From Chlamydiota bacterium (lineage in GTDB: Bacteria; Chlamydiota; Chlamydiia; Chlamydiales; SM23-39), in assembly GCA_027449725.1 (NCBI GenBank), contig DAIDLB010000296.1, positions 1-7,949 on the forward strand: a DNA stretch of 7,949 nt, given 5' to 3'. Made by a program: the position numbers and the translations under genes. The notes under the pieces were generated by a model. That model saw nothing but the letters and a program-made list of their open reading frames with translations. It did no database searches and was not told the DNA's origin. Position 1 is the first letter of the stretch. Each line of letters begins with the position of its first letter. Positions 1 to 5,114 of the stretch are shown piece by piece.

Positions 1-812
1 GCGAACTTGTTCTTTTCCGCGCGCGGGGTCAGCTCGTTGACCTCTTTTTCCAGGGTGAGGAACCGGTCGTAGCTGGCCAGGATCACTTCGCCGAAATCTT
101 CGATCACATTGTGGCGGCAGCAGAACCTGCGGAGGTACGCCTGGAGACGGATGCGGCACTTTTCCACATCTTCCAAAATCTGGACGCGCTCTTCCTTCTT
201 CAGAGATGCGTCGCGGAGGCGTACGAGGAGTTCTTCGAGAAGAAAATCTTCTTTCTTCATCAGGTCGCAGAGCTTGGGAAGGAGCTGGAGATAGAGATTT
301 TTGTCTGCAACCTCTTTTTCGGAGATGATCTTGTCGAAGCGGTCTTTGCCGGTAATCAGGTAATGGGCGATCGAGATCGCCTCGCGGGCGGAGTAGCGGA
401 AGCGCATGATGATCTTTTCAATCTGCACCTGCGCCTTTTCGATCCGCTTCGAGATCTCCACCTCTTCTTCGCGGGTCAAGAGGGGGACGGAGCCCATCTC
501 TTTGAGGTACATCCGGACCGGGTCGTCGGACGTCCCTTCGGCCCTCTTGGGCATCCCTTCGAGCTCTTTAGCCTCTTTCTTCCGCTCTTTTTGCCTCTCG
601 ACCTCGGCTTGGTTGAGGATCTGGATGTCCATCCCGCTGAGGAAAATGAGAACCTGGTCGATTTGCTCCGGCGAATCGAAGGTCATCGGGAGGATTTCAT
701 TGATCTCCTCATAGGTGAGAAAGCCCTGCTCTTTGGCAAGGCCTACAAGTTCCTCAATTTTTTGCTGATGCTGAGGATTGCTGAAAGAAGAAGAAGAAGT
801 CGTGCTGCTCAT
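1..812 (-). CDS. rpoD: RNA polymerase primary sigma factor (sigma-66/sigma-70), N-terminal part
   Basis: The gene reads leftwards and is cut by the window edge; 270 codons are visible. The product is the housekeeping sigma factor, which directs RNA polymerase to promoters. Residues about 17-75 form region 1.1, with the chlamydial signature stretches YEEINEILP and [12 protein letters not shown]. Residues 96-126 are region 1.2, including [12 protein letters not shown] and [15 protein letters not shown], which contacts the discriminator. The rest is the variable spacer before region 2. The DNA-binding regions 2-4 lie outside the window. The start is an ATG at 812-810, preceded after 3 nt by GGAG (plus-strand 816-819), followed by a Ser/Thr-rich stretch of about ten residues and then the conserved region. 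It is divergent from the CoiA-like gene. I saw no convincing promoter in the 130-bp spacer. The match to chlamydial sigma-66 is close enough to assign the order from it. Confidence 0.96.
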   Translation of the reverse strand, partial: MSSTTSSSSFSNPQHQQKIEELVGLAKEQGFLTYEEINEILPMTFDSPEQIDQVLIFLSGMDIQILNQAEVERQKERKKEAKELEGMPKRAEGTSDDPVRMYLKEMGSVPLLTREEEVEISKRIEKAQVQIEKIIMRFRYSAREAISIAHYLITGKDRFDKIISEKEVADKNLYLQLLPKLCDLMKKEDFLLEELLVRLRDASLKKEERVQILEDVEKCRIRLQAYLRRFCCRHNVIEDFGEVILASYDRFLTLEKEVNELTPRAEKNKF

Positions 813-942
813 GATCTCCGGATACTTGGGGGGAAAAAGATTCTTTTGCTAAGCTTGTTTTTCGGCTTAAAGCAAACCGAAATGATTTTGGACAAGGCCT
901 CCCCTTTCCGTCAACATCATAATCTCTTAGCGATTATTTGCA

Positions 943-1749
943 ATGGCTTTATACGCCCTCGATACCGACTCAAACCTTGTCTTTGCCGCCGATGCGGCCC
1001 CTCTTCAAACTTACCGATGCCCCGAGTGCCGATGCCCGGTGCAAAAAAGAACCGGTCTCCACAAGAGACCTCACTTTTGCCACCTGAGAAACGCACCCCA
1101 GTGCCGGCTCCACAGCAAAAGCATCGACCACCTCGTCTTCCAAACCCGCCTGAAAGAGGCGATCCCCGAGCTGGAGATGGAGCGCCCTTTCCCCTCCATC
1201 TTACGGATCGCGGACCTTTGCTGGGAGAGGAAAAAAATTGTCTTTGAGATCCAATGCTCGCTCATCCTGCCGCCCGAGGCTGAAGAGAGGAGGAGAGACT
1301 ATGCGAAGGAGCGCTACGCCCTTGTCTGGCTGCTCGACGACCGGCTTTACAATAAGAAAAAACTGCGGCTTTCAGAAGAGATCCTCCGGAGAGAGGCCGG
1401 CTACTTCATCTCGCTCCAAAAAGGGCTTGTCTATGATCAGTTCGACCCGACCCGGGACGGCGCGCGCCTCATGAAGGGGCCGCCCCTTCCCGTCGATCTC
1501 TCAAAGCCGCTTCCCATTCCAAAAAAGCCGCTCGGACTTGCCCAACTCGAAAAGCGAACAGCCCGCTTCCGGGGCGACCTCCTCGACCGCTCGCTTCAAA
1601 ACAGCGCCACCCTGCAAAGGCTGCTCGACTGCGAACAGTCTCTCAAACCCAAGCCAAAGCCCAGATGGCACTGGCTAAAAAAAGGGGTGCAAATCGGCTT
1701 GGAATACCTGCTCCGCAAGACTGCGGAATGGGATCGCCTCAACCTTTGA
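943..1749 (+). CDS. coiA: CoiA-like competence protein (predicted nuclease)
   Basis: A protein of 268 aa resembling the CoiA family, which in naturally transformable Firmicutes promotes recombination of incoming DNA. Seen in the sequence: an N-terminal zinc-finger-like part (C26-P-E-C29, C31, H44-F-C46-H47, C54), then H63, then a PD-(D/E)xK-like core with R88-I-A-D91 and F101-E102-I-Q104-C-S, followed by R124-Y-A-L-V-W-L-L-D, the usual family order. D91, E102 and Q104 are the likely catalytic residues. The C-terminal 100 residues are basic and proline-rich and do not look conserved. The ATG has no clear Shine-Dalgarno. A CATAAT at 918-923 could be a -10 box but has no well-spaced -35. The last 11 bp overlap the convergent small membrane gene. 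A role in DNA uptake or recombination is inferred from family knowledge; a restriction-like nuclease role is the alternative. Confidence 0.82.
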   Translation: MALYALDTDSNLVFAADAAPLQTYRCPECRCPVQKRTGLHKRPHFCHLRNAPQCRLHSKSIDHLVFQTRLKEAIPELEMERPFPSILRIADLCWERKKIVFEIQCSLILPPEAEERRRDYAKERYALVWLLDDRLYNKKKLRLSEEILRREAGYFISLQKGLVYDQFDPTRDGARLMKGPPLPVDLSKPLPIPKKPLGLAQLEKRTARFRGDLLDRSLQNSATLQRLLDCEQSLKPKPKPRWHWLKKGVQIGLEYLLRKTAEWDRLNL

Positions 1750-2113
1750 GATAGAGCGCCGGATGGACCGTGCAAGAGAGGAGGAGGCGAACAAAACAGG
1801 TTGCAGCGGCGATGGGAAAAAGAACCCAATCGGCCAGATCCTTGGAAAGGGTCGTGCAGCGGCGCATAAAAAATTCGCGCGCCCGAACGGAGATCCCGGC
1901 GCTGAGAAGCAAAAGGGCGGCGCCTATGCCGGCAGCGAGGAGCCTAAAAAATGTTTTATACGATTTACAGAGAAGAGCGAAAGGGAGAGTAAATAATTTT
2001 TCGATGAAAAGTTCGAGGCAAATCAAGCGCCCCTTGAGAGAGCCAAAAGAGAGCATGCTCGGGTCAATTCGCTCAACCGGCTGAAAATAAGAACAAGCAT
2101 CTGCAAAATACAT
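1739..2113 (-). CDS. Hypothetical small membrane protein with two predicted helices
   Basis: I do not recognise the family. From the ATG at 2113-2111 the protein is 124 aa. An in-frame TTG two codons upstream is possible, but neither start has a clear ribosome binding site. There is an N-terminal soluble stretch of about 30 residues (with YFQPVERIDPSML), an amphipathic to hydrophobic stretch at 31-50, a strong membrane segment at about 57-75 (rich in L, A and G), a basic loop (RAREFFMRR) and a second hydrophobic segment at 96-114 that ends in HPALYLKG. The two-segment hydrophobic pattern, compatible reading with the neighbouring minus-strand gene (51 nt between its stop codon and this ATG) and the weak composition of the overlapping plus-strand frames make this the likely real gene. 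It is probably an inner-membrane or inclusion-membrane protein. It ends tail to tail inside coiA. Confidence 0.6.
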   Translation of the reverse strand: MYFADACSYFQPVERIDPSMLSFGSLKGRLICLELFIEKLFTLPFALLCKSYKTFFRLLAAGIGAALLLLSAGISVRAREFFMRRCTTLSKDLADWVLFPIAAATCFVRLLLSCTVHPALYLKG

Positions 2114-2163
2114 GCGCAATTACATTTAATTCGCATTAATTATCCCTGTATTATCCGAAAAAA

Positions 2164-2613
2164 TCAAGATCTAAAATACTTCCTTACATAGACAAAAGAA
2201 AAGTAAAACATTACAAGAGTGGCTATCGCCGCTCGAACCAAAAGACCCGACGGAATAACCCTTTCCAAAGAAGAGCGCTCGGGATGAGCGGGATTGATCC
2301 AGAGAACACGAGTCGGCGCGGCAACCTCTTTTTTGAGTCCCGCAACCGCTGAAATCTCGTTGAGATAGACAGGGGCAAAGAGGGTCGCCCCGGTATAGGG
2401 CTTGCCATTCCAGTCATAGGCGTAGCGGGCGCGGAGGGCAAAGCGATCGGATTTCACCTCTTCAACCTCCCATCCGAGAATTCGCGCCTCAGCGAGAGGC
2501 TTCAATGGGAGATTTTGCGCCAGCGCGCTGAGCGCAAACACCCATAAAACAAGGGCGGCAGCTCCCGATCCCACGACGAGAAATGTACGAAAAGTTTTTT
2601 CGGAGAAGATCAT
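2164..2613 (-). CDS. DUF3592-like two-pass membrane protein
   Basis: A protein of 149 aa with a membrane helix at each end (about 10-32 and 122-143) and a beta-rich domain of about 90 residues between them. The middle part shows two motifs typical of DUF3592 proteins as I know them: Y64-A-Y-D-W-N-G-K-P-Y-T-G (a strand-turn-strand around a conserved Gly) and W105-I-N-P-A-H-P-E-R-S-S-L, the usual 'Y/N-P-x-x-P-x-x-S-x-L' signature. The molecular role of the family is unknown. The first helix is not followed by an obvious signal-peptidase site, so a hairpin topology with the central domain outside the cytoplasm is likely. The ATG start has only a weak purine stretch (AAAGAA) in front of it and sits back to back with the rpsT promoter. 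It may be co-transcribed with the small membrane gene downstream. Confidence 0.72.
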   Translation of the reverse strand: MIFSEKTFRTFLVVGSGAAALVLWVFALSALAQNLPLKPLAEARILGWEVEEVKSDRFALRARYAYDWNGKPYTGATLFAPVYLNEISAVAGLKKEVAAPTRVLWINPAHPERSSLERVIPSGLLVRAAIATLVMFYFSFVYVRKYFRS

Positions 2614-2616
2614 TTC

Positions 2617-2646
2617 TTTACGAATTATGCTCCCTCGCAGTATACT
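2617..2646 (+). promoter_or_regulatory. Candidate sigma-66/70 promoter for rpsT
   Basis: TTTACG at 2617-2622 (4 of 6 to TTGACA) and TATACT at 2641-2646 (5 of 6 to TATAAT) are separated by 18 nt, and the rpsT start codon follows 37 nt after the -10 box. The -35 box lies only 3 nt from the start codon of the divergent DUF3592-like gene. The -10 box is part of the palindrome AGTATACT, so it reads the same on the opposite strand. Confidence 0.6.
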
Positions 2647-2675
2647 TCAGGCTTTCAAAATTCGCAAACCCTGTC

Positions 2676-2680
2676 GAGGA
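2676..2680 (+). promoter_or_regulatory. Ribosome binding site deciding the rpsT start
   Basis: GAGGA ends 3 nt before the ATG at 2684. The alternative in-frame ATG at 2627 lies between the -35 and -10 boxes and would add a 19-residue N-terminal extension unlike S20, so the downstream ATG is the start. Confidence 0.75.
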
Positions 2681-2683
2681 ATC

Positions 2684-2974
2684 ATGACCGAAGAGACCAA
2701 GAAAAAAGAAGCAGTCAGAAAACCAAGCGCCCTTAAGCGCGACCTCCAAGCGGAAAAGCGCCGTCTGCGCAACCGTTCCCACCGCTCTAGCGTATTGACG
2801 GCCATCCGCGGCTTTGAGTCCGCTCTTGCCCAGAAAGTAGAACCGGCAGCTCTTAAAGAGAAGCTCAACACGGTCTACAGCTTGATGGACAAAGGCGTTA
2901 AAAAAGGCGTGTATAAGGCGAACAAAGCCTCGCGCACAAAATCGCGCCTTACCGCCCGTTTAGCCAAAGCATAA
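2684..2974 (+). CDS. rpsT: 30S ribosomal protein S20
   Basis: A 96-aa, very basic protein, close to the usual S20 length. S20 binds 16S rRNA near the base of the 30S body, helps early assembly, and consists of three long helices. Seen in the sequence: a Lys/Arg-rich first helix (S15-A-L-K-R, then A-E-K-R-R-L-R-N-R-S-H-R-S, the family's most conserved stretch), a middle acidic/neutral part, and a C-terminal helix with YSLMDKGVKKGVYKANKASRTKSRL, matching the S20 pattern 'D-K-A-x-x-K-G-x-x-x-x-N-K-A-x-R-x-K-S-R'. The first ten or so residues are a Lys/Glu-rich extension, as in other chlamydial S20 proteins. No hairpin terminator is visible in the 42 nt before the next gene, so read-through into the paralogue array is possible. 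Confidence 0.96.
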   Translation: MTEETKKKEAVRKPSALKRDLQAEKRRLRNRSHRSSVLTAIRGFESALAQKVEPAALKEKLNTVYSLMDKGVKKGVYKANKASRTKSRLTARLAKA

Positions 2975-3016
2975 TTAGTTTTTTAGCAGTAATAATAATA
3001 GTCATAGGTATCGATT

Positions 3017-4975
3017 ATGCAAGTCTCTTCCCTTGGCGGAGCACGCGCCCCCCTGTCCGTAAATTCTGACCTCCAGCCCCCAAATTCAGTAGCTTCTTCG
3101 AGCGCTCCGACTGATCAGGCGCGCACCCGCGAACTCCTAAATACCAATCCTGGACCTCCTATTTTCGGAAGCGAGAATTCTTCTTCGAGCCTGGCGCCTT
3201 CCCAAGGATTGCGAGAAAGGAAAGTTACTCAAATCAATCCTAATTTGGGTTCGTCTGCATCCAGTTCATCGGGTTTGAACCCTCCCAACGCTGCGGACCC
3301 TCCCAGCCAAGAACCAAGCAAAAGAGCCCTAAAAAGACAAAGGCAGAATGCTCGCAAACGCGAAGCTCAAAAGCTTCTTAACGGTGGTGCTAGTGCAAGC
3401 GCAGCAAACGGAAACGGCGGTGCTGGTCTAAGCGGTGGCGCAGGCGGAGCCGACGGCGCTGGTGGTGCTGGTGGTAGTTCTGGTGGTGGCGCAGGCGAAG
3501 CCGGCGGTGGCCCAGGCGGAGCCGGCGGTGGCCCAGGTGGAGCCGGCGATGCTAATGGTGGTGGTAACCCAGGCGAAGCCGATGGCCCAGACAGAGAGAA
3601 TGCCGATGGCGTAGATGGCGATGCCGAGGCGGTTGTGAATCCTCCAGGTCAAGGCCAAAGCAGAAATGCCAGAAAAAGGCGCGCTGCTCGCGAAGCTGCG
3701 GCTAACAGATGGAGCTTTTGGCGCTGGGCTGGCGATGGCTGGCGCTCGATCGGCGGAGGCCGGCCCCGACCGGCCGCGGCCCCCTCTTCCGCACCTGCGG
3801 GTGGAGACGGCTCGCCGCCCAGTTGGTCCGACTGGATGAACTCACCCTTTTCGGATCCAATTTCTCCGAAAGCTCCTCAGCCAAAGTTGGGGTTGGCCGA
3901 CTTCCCTTGGCAACCAAAAAAGGATGATCTCGAAAAAGAGATGAAAGACAAGGCTGACTGCCTAAAACCTCTCACAGATCTATTCATGTATCGGGACACC
4001 CTTCTTAAAAGCATGCAATCGACTCTCCGCGCAAACTTCGGCAAAGAAGACCTTCTAAGCCAAAATAAATCGGAGTTCGAAAAGGCGATGAAACAGGAGC
4101 TTGCCTTCAAAGAACTGTGCGATTTCTGCCTGAACAAATACATCTGGACCCCTTGGCCGCTTGTAGAAAATGAGAGCGTCAAACAAACAATTTCAATTAA
4201 AGAACAAGAACTTATAGAAAAGCTCCATAAGGAATGCATTACAAAAAATGGGGACCTTGATCGTCTTGAAGGAAGCCTCCTTGCTGCTTTGCAAGAGAAG
4301 AAGCTCTATACCCGCCCTAAAACACCGGCTAAACCCGCAGCGCCGGACGAGGCGCTCGTAGAAAAAGTGGTCAAGTTTCTCGGAAAGCACCAGTGGCTGA
4401 CCGCCGGCTCAGTCGTATCTTTCTCTTTCGCCCTCCTCAATATGTCCTGGATGCCTGTCGCGGGCACGATTACGGGAGGCCTCTGCTTAGCCGGAGCCGG
4501 AAAGGGAAATGCGCAAAAATTGACCGACGACATCATGGAGTTAGCCAAGCCTATATTCAAATCGAGCGCAAGCGCAGCCCTACCTATAGGCGCGGCCGTT
4601 GCAGCTACGGCCTACCTGAAGGATTGCGAATATATCCTTAGCTTGGGAGGTTATGACCTCATAACACCGGGACAGCTGTTCGGCCTCGCCGGCATCACCA
4701 ACCTGATCGCCATCAGCAACTTTATGGAGGGGGTCTATTGGGTTCGCGACGAACTCCCCTCAATCTGCTCGGAAAAAGTAACCCAAATCCCCTACGTAAT
4801 GTTCCGCAGCGGCTATCGCACCGGAATTGCATTGGCGGCGGTTGGAGGAGTCTTGAGCGATTACTTTGACGCGTCCTATACCGTAACCGCCTCCTTCATG
4901 GCGATGATTTTGGCAACCCACGTTGCTGCCAGCTACGCTATCTACCAAAGCGAGCTGAGGAATGCCGCGGGCTAA
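3017..4975 (+). CDS. Array paralogue 1: Gly-rich protein with one helical module and C-terminal membrane domain
   Basis: A 652-aa protein that I cannot assign to a named family. Order of parts: a Ser/Pro-rich disordered N-terminus (1-100); a basic patch with N111-A-R-K-R; a Gly/Ala-rich low-complexity stretch (about 123-188); an acidic stretch; a second basic patch with N217-A-R-K-R-R; a Trp cluster (W232, W235, W237, W242); a Pro-rich linker; one helical module (about 311-412, C315-x3-L319-x6-R326 and C371-L); and a hydrophobic domain (449-643) with A521-L-P, K-D536-C-E, M595-F-x2-G-Y-R-T-G and Y616-F-D-A-S-Y. There is no Sec signal peptide. The Ser-rich disordered start is compatible with a type III secretion signal. 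Export to the host or inclusion membrane is inference. The start ATG has only a weak TAGGT in front. An intrinsic terminator begins on the last base of the stop codon. Confidence 0.9.
   Translation: MQVSSLGGARAPLSVNSDLQPPNSVASSSAPTDQARTRELLNTNPGPPIFGSENSSSSLAPSQGLRERKVTQINPNLGSSASSSSGLNPPNAADPPSQEPSKRALKRQRQNARKREAQKLLNGGASASAANGNGGAGLSGGAGGADGAGGAGGSSGGGAGEAGGGPGGAGGGPGGAGDANGGGNPGEADGPDRENADGVDGDAEAVVNPPGQGQSRNARKRRAAREAAANRWSFWRWAGDGWRSIGGGRPRPAAAPSSAPAGGDGSPPSWSDWMNSPFSDPISPKAPQPKLGLADFPWQPKKDDLEKEMKDKADCLKPLTDLFMYRDTLLKSMQSTLRANFGKEDLLSQNKSEFEKAMKQELAFKELCDFCLNKYIWTPWPLVENESVKQTISIKEQELIEKLHKECITKNGDLDRLEGSLLAALQEKKLYTRPKTPAKPAAPDEALVEKVVKFLGKHQWLTAGSVVSFSFALLNMSWMPVAGTITGGLCLAGAGKGNAQKLTDDIMELAKPIFKSSASAALPIGAAVAATAYLKDCEYILSLGGYDLITPGQLFGLAGITNLIAISNFMEGVYWVRDELPSICSEKVTQIPYVMFRSGYRTGIALAAVGGVLSDYFDASYTVTASFMAMILATHVAASYAIYQSELRNAAG
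3383..3580 (+). repeat. Gly/Ala-rich low-complexity coding repeat
   Basis: Encodes about 66 residues dominated by Gly and Ala inside array paralogue 1. It includes a tandem 21-nt unit starting GGCGGTGGCCCAGG (3503-3523 and 3524-3544, one base different) encoding G-G-G-P-G-G-A twice, flanked by decayed copies. Such DNA is prone to length change by slippage. The reading frame stays open. Confidence 0.85.
3947..4252 (+). repeat. Helical module copy in paralogue 1
   Basis: Codes for residues 311-412 of array paralogue 1. Key positions are C315, L319, R326 and the second pair C371-L372 followed by N-K-Y-I-W; it ends in I-T-K-N-G where other copies end in K-x-G-W. It is one of five copies of this module in the window. 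Confidence 0.75.
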
Positions 4976-5007
4976 GAGGGAGTTTCGCTCCCTCTAATTT
5001 TCTTTTT
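4975..5007 (+). terminator. Intrinsic terminator after paralogue 1
   Basis: A perfect 8-bp stem AGAGGGAG / CTCCCTCT (4975-4982 and 4988-4995) with a TTTCG loop is followed by AATTTTCTTTTT. The first stem base is the last base of the TAA stop codon. It separates paralogue 1 transcriptionally from the next two genes. Confidence 0.9.
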
Positions 5008-5035
5008 ACAGACAAGCTCAATTTCTTGTTCCAAA

Positions 5036-5064
5036 TTGCCTTTAAGCAAAATTCCTGCTAAACT
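5036..5064 (+). promoter_or_regulatory. Candidate promoter for the paralogue 2-3 pair
   Basis: TTGCCT (5036-5041) and TAAACT (5059-5064), each 4 of 6 to consensus, are separated by 17 nt, between the preceding terminator and the paralogue 2 start. A second, weaker option is CATAAT at 5088-5093. The 10-bp palindrome ATTGATCAAT (5076-5085) lies just downstream of the first -10 box and could be an operator, but this is only suggestive. Confidence 0.4.
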
Positions 5065-5114
5065 ATTTGTCGTTGATTGATCAATTACATAATTTAGTTT
5101 TGAAGGACTGATCC

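Noticed and set aside
850..869. TAAGC...GCTTA inverted repeat in the rpoD-coiA spacer
   Set aside because: Only 5 bp of stem with a 10-nt loop and no T tract; too weak to call a terminator or operator.
111..1247. A 378-codon plus-strand open frame covering the start of rpoD and part of coiA
   Set aside because: It is the antisense shadow of rpoD and runs out of frame into coiA; both of those genes match known families, and the frame has no domain of its own.
1763..2084. Two overlapping plus-strand frames of 77 and 104 codons
   Set aside because: Their products are Lys/Arg/Ala-rich with no fold-like pattern, whereas the opposite strand gives two clean membrane segments.
2627..2683. Upstream in-frame ATG extending S20 by 19 residues
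   Set aside because: It lies inside the promoter and lacks a ribosome binding site; the 96-aa form fits the family length and has GAGGA in front.
3383..3580. Short regular repeats that might suggest a CRISPR or satellite
   Set aside because: They are in-frame Gly/Ala codons within an open gene, with no unique spacers between them.
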